Shown one piece after another: positions 21,601 through 32,429 of a stretch of 35,066 nucleotides of DNA. Source of the DNA: Amphimedon queenslandica (lineage: Eukaryota; Porifera; Demospongiae; Haplosclerida; Niphatidae); contig NW_003546355.1 of NCBI RefSeq assembly GCF_000090795.2, positions 138,354-173,419 on the forward strand, written 5' to 3'. The notes beneath the pieces were generated by a model, which was not told the origin of the DNA, ran no database searches, and saw only the letters and a list, made by a program, of their open reading frames with translations. A program made the translations under genes and the position numbers. The number at the start of each line of letters is the position of its first letter. Positions within the stretch are counted from its first letter, which is position 1.

Positions 21601-22510
21601 ATGGCTAAAAATTGACCCCCAATTTTTATTAAATTTTCTGATACATATTGATGTACTTATGCTGTGTAGAAAGTTTGAGCTGATTCTGACTTAAATTTTT
21701 CAAGTTACGGCCATTTTAAGAAATAGGCCAAAATCTGAAAAGTACCCAAGGCTATAGCCCATGGTTTTTTCCAAAAAATGGCTAAAAATTGACCCCCAAT
21801 TTTTATTAAATTTTCTGATACATATTGATGTCCTAATGCTGTGTAGAAAGTTTGAGCTGATTCCGACTTAAATTTTTCAAGTTATGACCATTTTAAGAAA
21901 TTTACCAAAATAATACCCAAGGCTATAGCCCATGCTTTTTTCCAAAAAATGGTTAAAAAATGACTCACAATTTTTATTACATTTTCTGATACATATTGAT
22001 GTACTTATGCTGTGTAGAAAGTTTCAGCTGATTCCGACTTAAATTTTTCAAGTTATGACCATTTTAAGAAATTTACCAAAATCTGAAAAATACCCAGTAT
22101 ACTTTTCAGATTTCTAAAGTTTTGAGCATTTTTTATGCTTGTCAGCACAAACTTTGATTAGACATTTTTTACATATTTTAGTCACCATCAGTACAACCAA
22201 GATCAACTCACGGGCTTTCAAGGTACAAAATAAATAATTGTTATTAATAATTAGTAGCGATATTTATTTATTTTTGCAGAGCTCTTCATAAATCAATTGA
22301 AGAAAATGATGAGGTCAGTCAGTCTAATCTTCTATTTTTAATTAATTAATTTATTTATTTAATTGTTAGGAGGAGGAAGAGGAGCCAAGAGAGAAGAAGA
22401 AAAAGAAAAAGAAATCAGACAGAGATGTCGGAGGAGACGGAAGCATAAAGAAGAAAAAGAGGAGTAAATCTAAAAAATCAGAGACTACCAATATCGAGGA
22501 TTTGTTTTGA
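18691..22510 (+). CDS. RABL6: Rab-like GTPase 6 (RBEL1/PARF family)
   Basis: Fifteen exons: 18691-18796, 18856-18990, 19045-19092, 19136-19200, 19244-19326, 19383-19446, 19499-19575, 19633-19738, 19847-19894, 19948-19994, 20047-20309, 20361-21244, 22182-22222, 22280-22313, 22370-22510; about 713 aa (human 729). The N-terminal third is a Ras-like GTPase domain. It opens QRKFSKGIQYNMKVLIRGD, has the P-loop GDRNTGKS, then SYIPTNEIQV, VEIWDVVDQG and MALDASFLDVYKG. RYAESCMKNGYGLRYLHKF and IPFLQLQ match human RABL6 closely. The rest is low-complexity: Pro-rich, Ser/Asp/Glu clusters (20450-20930), then Lys-rich runs typical of nuclear localisation, ending NIEDLF. Human RABL6 is linked to cell proliferation and p53/ARF; conservation of that role is not shown. 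Intron 12 (21245-22181) holds a five-copy satellite array. Confidence 0.95.
21290..22120 (-). repeat. ~177-bp intronic satellite, 5-copy array (RABL6 intron 12)
   Basis: TGCTGTGTAGAAAG begins at 21304, 21480, 21660, 21837 and 22008, giving periods of 176, 180, 177 and 171 bp. The orientation is opposite to the MKKS and CEP350 arrays. The 180-bp copy differs by a small insertion within the palindromic core (ggctataatagcc instead of GGCTATAGCC). The last unit is truncated. Confidence 0.95.
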
Positions 22511-22940
22511 ATTTGCTGCTAGTATTGTGTACTTTAATTTTATGTGCTTTTAGTAATGAATTGATGTAACAGCTTGTACCTACAAGTGCCTCTTTATAAT
22601 AATGAGAAGTTAATTTTAAGAACCACTTTAAAGGCTAACCGTGTAGTTCTTGAAATCATGATCTAGCCAGGTGTTACACAAACAGGCGTCAAATTACACA
22701 ATAGGTATGCCGCTAATTAAAACATAACAACATACTCTTATTCGCTCCAAAGGTAATGTTTGCTGTATTAAGTTTATAATTAAATTACACGAGGAGGAGT
22801 GACCATCCCAGCATAGTATCTATGATCCCAGGGCCGGCCTAGTCAGGATAAATCGGGATAAATAGACTGTATTATCTATGATTATCAGTTGTATATAACT
22901 AATAATTGTCAAGCTGGTAACTTTTTCTTTTAAAAGAAAA
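22511..22940. other. RABL6-hydroxyacid oxidase spacer
   Basis: 430 bp between two genes on the same strand. AT-rich; I see no gene, repeat array or clear promoter motif. Confidence 0.5.
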
Positions 22941-24613
22941 ATGGCTAGCTTCAACTCAAGCATTTTGACTTGTCTTGAAGAGTATGAACAGAGTGCTCAC
23001 TCAAAAGTAAAAGAATCTGCTTGGAACTATTACTCTGAAGGATCTTGCCTGGGACAAACAAAAAAGGAAAACATAGAAGCATTTAAAAAGTAAAACATTA
23101 TTTGTTTTAATCCTATTTGTGATTTTTCAACTCACCCCAAGGTATTATATACTTCCAAGAGCATTCAGAGCATGCAAGGAATCTGAAGTTGACTTGTCTG
23201 TCAATATTTTAGGAAGCAAGATGGCTCTACCAATAGGAGTTGCCCCTACAGGAAGGCATGCTCTAGCTCATCCTCAAGGAGAAGAGGCAACTGTAAAAGG
23301 TTTGTTGCTTAAATTGCATGCCATCATTAACATGCAACACAAGATGCTGCTGCCAATGAATGTTGTTGGCATGACCAAGGTTCATGCAATTATTGATTTA
23401 TGTAAACTATTTTCTTTTTTGGTATTATCAGGTTGCACAAGAGCTGGTGTATGCATGATACAAAGTGTTTTTTCAAACAAAAGCATGGAAGAAGTCACGG
23501 AATCTTGCAAGGGCCAAGGGCTAAGATGGATGCAGTTGCAACCACTTTTGAGTGAAAGCTGTGTCGTGGAAGACATCATAAAACGAGCTGAATCTCTGGG
23601 TTACAGTGGGATAGTGATTACATGCGATCAACCAAATTTTCCTATTAGTTATGCAGCAATGAAAGAATCAAAAATCAAAAATTATGCTATAAAAAACCCC
23701 GAGGTCTTTGGAAACTTCTCCAAAGAAATTAATGATAAGATTTTTTCTCCAGAGTCAAATCCCTACAGTGAGGTAAAAGAGAAAATGTTTGAGCCAATTT
23801 CTTGGGACTGGGTTGATTGGGTGCGTAGTATTACAACACTGCCTATAATCATCAAAGGTATTCTGAATCCACATGATGCTGAAGAAGCTCTGAAACATGA
23901 CATCCAAGCAATATATGTGTCCAATCATGGAGGCAGAGTACTTGACTCTGTGCCACCAACTGTAAGTCTAGATGCACATAAATCAATTTAAACTGATCCT
24001 TAAATGTTCTAATCACTAGTTATATGCCTTGCCTGAGATTATTAAAGCAGTCAATGGAAAGGTTGAGGTTTATGTTGATGGTGGAATACGTCATGGTACT
24101 GATGTATTGAAGGCACTAGCACTTGGAGCTAGGGCAGTGTTTGTGGGAAAACCAATAATATGGGGACTTGCATGCAATGTAAGATAAAAATTATATTCTA
24201 TAACTAAAATATTGTCGCATACTTTGTTCATTTAAGCCCAACATACACTACAGAACATGTTGCTAGTAACATTTGGGGTTGCATTTATTATTGCAGGCAA
24301 AATGTTGCAAAATCATGCAGAAAAGATTTCAGTCTATTCTTAGATACAAAATCAAAGTAACCACACAGATGTTGTTAGTAATATCAAGTAATATTGGTAG
24401 CAAGAGTAGATCTACTCTTGTTGATAGTAACATAAAAAAGTAATAAATGAATACTTACATGTAAATGAATGTTTTTAGGGTGAAGATGGAGTCTTTGATG
24501 TATTGCAAATGCTAGGAGATGAACTTCGTGCAGTGATGGCGTCTACTGGCTGCAAAAGAGCATCTGAAGTTACCCCAGATATCATACGACTTGCTTCCAA
24601 CTATTATTCATAA
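22941..24613 (+). CDS. FMN-dependent alpha-hydroxyacid oxidase, divergent (HAO/glycolate oxidase family)
   Basis: Five exons: 22941-23089, 23142-23299, 23432-23961, 24020-24178, 24479-24613; about 376 aa (human HAO1 370). The family oxidises 2-hydroxyacids with FMN on a TIM barrel. Conserved parts: LEEYEQ (active-site Tyr, spinach Y24), [24 protein letters not shown] (D157), IIKGIL (K230), [10 protein letters not shown] (H254, R257), and [20 protein letters not shown]. Unusual: the usual QLY (Y129) reads MQLQ, so this substrate-contact tyrosine is Gln; the W108 position is Phe; and the LGRR segment (R164) is absent (NFPISY). The C-terminus is NYYS, without the peroxisomal tripeptide of HAO1 (SKI). 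Intron 2 (132 bp) has no in-frame stop, but removing it gives exact family length. A true family member with probably altered substrate; human paralog uncertain. Confidence 0.88.
24401..24420. repeat. Perfect 20-bp palindrome
   Basis: caagagtagatctactcttg equals its own reverse complement. It lies in the last intron of the hydroxyacid oxidase gene, inside AT-rich text with direct words such as TAGTAACAT and TAGTAATAT. Possibly the centre of an eroded miniature element; no terminal repeats identified. Confidence 0.7.
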
Positions 24614-24843
24614 TTTCAATATTAAATTTTATGCACTACTTTGTTAAGATACAGTTTATTTCCAATCCTTATTGTGTACTGTATCTGTGGTTACATGTGG
24701 TAGTGTATTGACACCTACTATACTTTGTTTTATGATAATAATTATTAGTTAAATGAAAAAATCAATTTTAACGAAATTGATGAAGATTGAAGACACAAAT
24801 GTAGAAATTATTAAAGTTCAGTCAGTAATTGATGCTCCATTCC

Positions 24844-25550
24844 TTATGCTGTCCTCATGATAATGTGTATTCCTGAATCAGAGAATACCGGCTCACTTAG
24901 TTCACCTATCTTCAGAGCATAACTAAAAGATAGAATAAATAAATATAGAAAAATCGAAGGGAAAGGAAGAATAATATAATACTACATTAAAATCTTACGT
25001 TGCTTCTTCAAATGGTTCTACAATGGAATGAGCTCATTAGTCAAGTGATGATGGCATGATTTGCTTACTTTGCATCTGTCCTCGTCCAAAAGGACCCAAA
25101 TCTCCGCCTCTTTTAGCGCTACCACAATCGCTCTCTTTCGAGGCCAGCTCAGCAAAACCAACTTGACCACTGTCAATCTGCTCCCTAAAACCTAATTAAT
25201 TAATAATAATGAATAATAATTAGAGTTTAATTATCACCTTTGAGCATGGCCAAAGCTTCTTCCTTGCTCCTTGTAATATTTTCTGTTTTCCATGAGGAAG
25301 GACGACGGGACTCTCTATGTTTCACTAAAAGATGAGAGGCCTGAACCTAAGAAAATAAAATGAAAAGATAGAAACATTGATTTTTGCACAAAGATTATTT
25401 TAATAATGACAATAGTTTGATTTCTACCTCTCCAGGGCCGACAGAAGCAGGTGGCTCCCATTGACTTGCTTTGGTGAATAAATTGAAATAGAATGCTTTT
25501 CCGGAGGAACGAGATTCGCGCTTTTCCCATCCTTCTGGAAGAGACGCCAT
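24844..25550 (-). CDS. PIN1: Peptidyl-prolyl cis-trans isomerase PIN1
   Basis: Five minus-strand exons: 25550-25428, 25346-25238, 25191-25069, 25017-24999 (only 19 bp) and 24922-24844; about 150 aa (human 163). PIN1 isomerises phospho-Ser/Thr-Pro bonds and modulates mitotic and signalling proteins. The WW domain is residues ~4-37 ([19 protein letters not shown], then SQWEPP, both Trp present). The parvulin domain follows: [17 protein letters not shown] with the phosphate-binding Arg pair, [20 protein letters not shown] with the catalytic Cys, [20 protein letters not shown], and [11 protein letters not shown] at the end. The WW-parvulin linker is shorter than in human. Its start codon sits in a YY1-like AAGATGGCG. 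It is head-to-head with CEP350 (162 bp) and convergent with the oxidase gene (230 bp between stops). Confidence 0.97.
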
Positions 25551-25712
25551 CTTAAATCTGGGCGGGGCTAAAATTTGAAAGGCGTGGTTTATTGTCCCGT
25601 AAATCTCCGTATACTAAATCCGTGTGTACATTTAAAATGGCGCCAATGCTTTGATGAGGATTCTCTCTCCAGCTTTTGCTAGACTTTTGTGAACTGTTGT
25701 TCCCTTAATGCA
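25551..25712. promoter_or_regulatory. Shared divergent promoter, PIN1/CEP350
   Basis: 162 bp between start codons. AAAATGGCGCC at 25634-25644 faces CEP350, and the mirror motif TAAGATGGCG (complement of 25545-25554) overlaps the PIN1 start. GC/CACCC-type boxes GGGCGGGGCT (about 25560) and AGGCGTGGTT (about 25580) lie between them. Confidence 0.6.
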
Positions 25713-27547
25713 ATGAGTGGAGGCGGGGGATATACTTTAGGAGGAGGAGGAGGGAGAGTGAAAGAGCCCACTGTTACTTTTAGGAGGCCATTAAGGATTC
25801 ACTCAGAAACAGAGAATCTCATCGGTCAGTTTATCTCTCTTATTTTAATATTTATTATCAGCTTTCATGATCATAGAGTTATCGAAGGCGTGGTCTTCAA
25901 GAGGCGATACTGAATCCACTGTACGTTAATATATAAATTACAGTTGTAGTATTTTTAGTAATGTAATAATATATTTAATTTATTGTGTCTTCTTCTCTTC
26001 TGCTCCTTTAGTCAGTGAATCCATCTCTTACCTCTCATTTCAATATCGGGTCACATGACGCCAGGGAAAGATCACATGACATCCGCACGAGGTCACATGA
26101 TAGTAAAAGGGCACACGAGACTGGGTGGACGTCAAGGGATAGCTCCAGTCGCTACCTCCGACCAGGGACCTCATATCAGTCTATCAACGAGAGAGAGGGA
26201 GGGAGGGGAGCAGCACGACCTCCTTTGTCTAGCAGGACAAGGGATTTACTCAGTTCTCCTTATTTGGGATCAGTCGGTTCCTCTCACAATCGCTCATCCT
26301 CTCCATCAAAGCATAATCCATCATCTCTTTTTGGAGCCGCTGCCGATTTTAGAGATCACAAACCACGCCCACAGCCGCACTTGGTAGCAACCGGTAGACC
26401 AGTTGATGTACCAGTGGTTAATGGGGTACCAGTTACCATGACGAGGAAAGTCGTGAGAGAGGGAGGAGAAGGAGGTAGGGTCAAGGAGAAGAGGAGGTTG
26501 ACTTACAGAGAGGAAGGGACCATACCTTTATCAAACTGTAAGAGTAAGCATGAAATCATTGGGTGCTATTATTAGATACTTAAAATGACCGTAACTTGAA
26601 AAAATTAAGTCGGAATCAGCTCAAACTTTCTACATAGCATAAGGATGTCAATATGTATCAGAAAATGTAATAAAAATTGGGGGTCATTTTTTGGCCATTT
26701 TTCAGAAAAAACCATGGGCTATAGCCTTGGGTATTTTTCAGATTTTGGCATATTTCTTAAAATGGCCGTAACTTGAAAAATTTAAGTCGGAATTGGCTCA
26801 AACTTTCTACATAGCATAAGAACATCATTATGTATCAGAAAATGTAATGAAAATTGGGGGTCATTTTTTGGCCATTTTTCTGAAAAAAGCATGGACTATA
26901 CTACAGGGTATTTTTCATATTTTAGCATATTTTTATTAAAATTCTTTTGCTCATTAGCTCAAGTCAGTTCTTTGCTGGAAAAGATAGAGAGACAGAAAAG
27001 AGACCGAGAGACTCTAGAGAAGAAACTATCGTCACATTCGGACCTGACCTCTTCAAGCCATGTCCCTTTAAGCCACTCCCATTATGTGATAGAAACCGCC
27101 AAAAGACGAAAGATAGCGACAGCTCCACCTCCTAAAGGCTACACCGGCTTCACGTCGGCATCATCGCAACCTTTGACCTTTAAACCAAAGACGCACCCTC
27201 TTTTACAAACCGCTCCCACTTCTACACACCCACCTGTTGAGCCACCGGCCAATAAAACGACATGGGCGGTACCTCGTCAATCTCCTGTCATCACACCTTC
27301 ATCGTGGAGGTCGGGACAAGAACTGGTTAAGAAAATGTTGGAGAGAGAAGTAGAGAAAGACGAAGGAGAAGAAAGGAGAACCAGACCTAGTTACGGGAGC
27401 AATGCTCAGGAAATATTGAGAGACATGGAGACAACGTCAGAGGAAGAGGAAGAGGAGGAGAGGCCAGTTATGAAAACAAAACCTGTCAATCCTGTTAAAC
27501 AAGTTTTGAAACTATCAGGTACCCACAATTTTACAATGGTCCAACTA

Positions 27548-27590
<43 letters not shown>

Positions 27591-29289
27591 GTTGTTGTTA
27601 TTGTTGTTGTTGTTATTCCATAGAGTCGGTTCCAGTCACTACTCCACCTTCACAGTCACACAGACAGTACAACAGGGAATCAGTCCAGAAGTACATGTTG
27701 TCAAAACAAGAGGAAAGGAAGAGGAAACTGGAGGAGGACAGAGCAGCAAGAGCAGCAGCTGAGGCTGACAGGAAGAGAAGATTACAGGTACAGCTCTGTT
27801 ACTAAAAATAGAACTTGTTACTAAAAATAGAAACGTCAGTAAAATTCTATTACAATCAAGCGTGAATCAACTAAGCTATTGCTGTTATTATTATTATTAT
27901 TATTATTTATTTTTTTATTTTTTGTTTTTTTGTGAAGGAGTTAAGAGAGAGGCAGCAGAATATATTAATTAATAATTTGCAAGCTCAGCAGAAAAGGAGA
28001 GAAACGGCAGCTGACGAAGGAACGTCAACGATACACATTCACTTTGAAAATAAAGTAATTTTTTAAATTTTAAATTAAATAATTTTAAATTAAAATACTT
28101 CTTCCTCTTTAGGATTTTCATCATGTTTCTAGTTCTTCTTCTCACCCACCGTCACTTTTCACACCTTCACGAACTCCCCAAACCACACCTTTATCATCCT
28201 CCCACCCTCACATGTCCCACGTCACTCCCTCCAGATTAAGCACTACTACGACTCCGCCCATTTTCACTAGCATTGCCACACCTACATTTGCCACACCTAC
28301 TGCCACTATTGCCCTGCCCACTCAAAGCTCTGCTGACTCGTCGTTTATATTTTCAACTCCAGTTGTGGTAATGGCCCCACCCACTATAGCTCCACCCACT
28401 TGCACTCCGGGTGTGTCTGCCTCTCCTCGTACCAGTTTGAGTTTCTCGTCTCCTTATATGGTAACGAGGGGAACAACCTTACCCACGTCTTCTCTCAGTT
28501 CCTCTCGCTTCCCTCCTCCCCCTCCTCCTCCTCCTAGCGATAGAGAGGCCAAGTTATTGGAGCTACAAAGCTCCGCCCTCTCGTTAAAACAAAGGATCGA
28601 GAACGAAAAGAGAAAATTAGAAATCATGACATCGTCACCAAAACCTGTCAAGACTGCCACGCCCATCCCTCCGCCCACTCGAATAATTAAGAGCCAATTT
28701 TACGAGGCAAGCACGCAAACTTTACGAACATTGTCCACAGCCCCTCCTCCTTCTGCTACGCCGATTTCAGTTTCATCACCACGCCCACTTTTAACAGCTA
28801 GACCTGGCATTACCGTGACAACTGCTTCGGCTCCGGTTAGGTTACCATGGCAACAAAAGGGTGGGGACCGGTTTAGTGTTATCAATATATACACAGAGAG
28901 ACAAGAGAAGAGTGATGTCACTGATGGGGGGAGTGAACAAGAAGAAGAGAATAATGGAGGACAAGTAGAGGAAGAGAGAGAGAGTGAGGAGGAGGAGAGA
29001 AAGGAAGAGACAGAGTCTGAGACAGAAGAAGAAGAGGAAGAGGTTAAACAGAAAGATACAGACAGTAAAGATGAACATGTTAGAGATGAAGACATTAGTT
29101 GGACTGCAGTATCACCGGTTCCTTCTAGCCCCTCCCCTCCTCCTCCTCCTCCTCTTGGTGGAGGCGTGTCAGTTATCACACCTCCTGGGTCTCCTAGCTT
29201 TACTGAATCATTCGTAACTCCGCCCACCACCACCAGGATACTACCAATACATGTGATGGAAACAAAACAAGTAAACATACATGTACATG

Positions 29290-29325
<36 letters not shown>

Positions 29326-29814
29326 TTTTCTCTCTCCAGTCCCCCAGATACTCCCCTCATTCTCTTGGTCTTCAATTGAAAGCCGAACTAAACATACTTG
29401 AAGCTGTTGAGGAGGGAGTCCGTCACGTTGAGGGGGTGGAGTCAGCAAGAGCAGTAGCTGAGGCTCAGCAGGAAACTGTAGCATTGGCACAACTATTCCA
29501 GACACAGTCACAGACTCAGGAAATGAAAATAAAAGAAATTAATAATAAAAATAAAGAGAGATTAAGAGAAACAGAGATGAAACTGGACAAGGTAATATTA
29601 ACAAGAAATTATTATTGTGTTTTTTGTTGTTGTTTATGCATGTTGTTGTTGTTGTTTGTTGTTTACAGGAGAGAGAGGAGAGGGTGTCAGTTAGTGATCA
29701 GTTATTGAAACTGAAAGAGAAGACTCAGGAACAAGCAGCAACCAATGAATTAAGATCAAGACAAGTAAGACTGGTCCCTCAAATTTATTTCAAGTTTCTA
29801 TAAATTTAACAGTG

Positions 29815-29857
<43 letters not shown>

Positions 29858-30972
29858 TAAATAGCTCTTTTTATCTTTTAGTTGGAGGAGGAGAGAGCAC
29901 AGTCTCATTCATTAGCTCAGCAGCAGCAGCTCATAAACACTCAGTCAGAGTTAACCTCAGCCGTACTCCAGAGCACACAGGCTCTGGTGGAGAGTGTAGC
30001 TAAGGCAGCAGCTGAATCAGCAGTTAGGACAGCTATGGAGGAGAGGAGAGAGAAGGAGAGAGAGGAGGAGGAGGAGGATGGTAGCAGTAGCTATGACACT
30101 GATTTTGAGCCACAATCATTTGAAACAGATAGGTACATGTACATGTATATAGTAAAGCTTATTGTGGAATTTAGCTTAAATTTGTTAGTATTTTGTTGTT
30201 TTTATTGCTCCAAATTTGTTGTAAAGTAATAGCTAAATACACTGTACATGTGTTCATTTTTTATTTCTCTTTTTTAGTCTTAATACTCCGCTAATGACAT
30301 CGCCAATGTCACTCCCGCCCACCTCTATCACCATCACCACCGCATCTCACACTCCATCGATCCCGCCGGTCTCCCACGTTCCCTCTCACCCTCGTCCACT
30401 GTCCACGGTCATCGACCTACCCCCGGTATCATCCAGTGACTCCGTTTCGACTTTATTGTCCCCGCGTCTCTCCGGGGGCAGTAAGAGTTCTCGTACTAGT
30501 GGTACCCTAACGCCAGACGAGACTCAAAACCTTAATAATAACGGAGCCATACTGACCTCCCACGAGGAGGAGATAGAGGAAGAGATTGAGGAAGGTACTA
30601 GTGTCACTGACGAGGAAGAGGAGGAGTCTGGAGGGGGCGGAGAAAAGGGTGGGGCCAATGATGATATTGATGACGTGTCGTTTCGTGAGTTGTTGCCGTC
30701 TGAGGCCCATAGGAGACAGCAGAGGAAGAGACTCAACTCAACTAGCTCTGATCTATCTGATGTACTACCTATTACCATACAGGCAAGGGAATTAACCAGT
30801 AATAGTAACACATTGGATCTAGAGGGAGTTTAGGAGACTTTTGTCTACCACTAGGTCTCCTGAAATCTCTTATTTCTTAGCTTTTGGCCTTTTATGTTTA
30901 GCCTACTGTAGTGTCCTTAAATCTCCCAAGATTTATTTTGTAGATACACTATTCTTATTATTATTATTATTC

Positions 30973-31003
<31 letters not shown>

Positions 31004-32347
31004 TGATAGAGTGGTGAGGGTTCTCCGCTATCAGTTGGCGAGGAGTCCTTCAATTCATTTGTCAACAGGATGGTCAGTCAGTACGTGAAGGAGGAGGAGA
31101 TGAGAGCAAAGCATCAGTCAGCACTACTCAAACTGAGGGAGAGAGCAGTCAAAGAGAAGAGCCAAGCACAACTCAAGTGGCTCAACGTTAAGAAAAAGTT
31201 AGTACATTTATATGTACATGTACATGTACATATACATGTACATGTATATGTACATATAACATGTAACATGTGACATGTATACTTTATGAAGGAAGCTTTC
31301 ATGCATGTACAGTGTACAGTTTACAGTCTAGTTCACATGTGTGCATTCATGATCATTATATATTTTTGCATAAAATGACCGTAACTTGAAAAATTTAAGT
31401 CGGAATCAGCTCAAACTTTCTACACAGCATAAGGGCATCAATATGTATCAGAAAATGTAATAAAAATTGGGGGTCATTTTTTGGCCATTTTTCGGAAAAA
31501 AGCATGGGCTATAGCCTTGGGTATTTTTCAGATTTTGGCCTAATTCTTAAAATGGCCGTAACTTGAAAAATTTAAGTCAGAATCATCTCAAAATTTTGCT
31601 GTACATGGGCATAGTGCTACATGTATATTACATTTATCTACTTATTTAATTTATTTAATTTTATTTTATTTTAGAAGTTTGATTAATAAGAAAGACGACG
31701 AGTCCATGCCTCTATTGATACGCAAAGAAGACGGAGTGAGAAAGAAACTAAAACAAGAACAAGTAAACAACAACAAACAACAACAAAACAACAACAACAA
31801 CAGCAACAAAACAACAAACAACAGCATCAATAAAAACAATTCTCTCTCCACCTTAGGCTGAGATAAAACGATTACAAGAAGCTCACAAAAGAGCTAGTCA
31901 GGACCGTAAGCTCCTCCTACTACAGCAACAGGACATTGCCCGACTCCAGCGCTCAACCAAACAATACGTTGAGAAGATAAGGAGATATGGAGGAGGAGGT
32001 ACAGGAACCAGCCCATTGCACCTTGAGTACTCTTTATCACCATCACCCTCTCCTCTTCACTCACCTGATGTCTTACACTCTGAGGTACATGTACATGTAC
32101 ATCTATACAATTAAATTAAACAATGTACATGTACATCTATACATACCTGTTAAACAATTCAATCATAGAAGAGTTTTGCAACTGAAATACTTAATGTTTA
32201 AAATCATTAATAATCATGCATTAATTGTGCTTTTTATTGCATAAATTGCCAAATTAAAAATGCATGTACCTAATAGTGAAATTACTATATTAAACATTAA
32301 ATTGAATGCTACTGTACATGTACATACATCTACTGTATTTATTATAC

Positions 32348-32429
<82 letters not shown>

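Noticed and set aside
21290..22120. CRISPR-like array
   Set aside because: The regular repeats are head-to-tail copies of the whole ~177-bp unit without unique spacers, in an intron of an animal gene.
23300..23431. A 44-residue coding insert in the oxidase
   Set aside because: The stretch is in frame without stops, but it has GT...AG ends and its removal gives exact family length (ATVK then GCTRAG).
26055..26387. Overlapping second frame within CEP350 exon 3
   Set aside because: Shadow of the main frame; low-complexity composition and no recognisable domain.
28700..29278. Antisense Ser-rich open frame opposite CEP350
   Set aside because: Mirror of Glu/Ser-rich coding sequence on the plus strand; no splice or domain evidence.
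31763..31856. Asn/Gln-rich extension of CEP350 exon 13
   Set aside because: The frame stays open through an AAC/CAA repeat, but a GTAAAC donor at 31763 and acceptor at 31856 rejoin KQEQ to AEIKRLQEA, as expected for the family.
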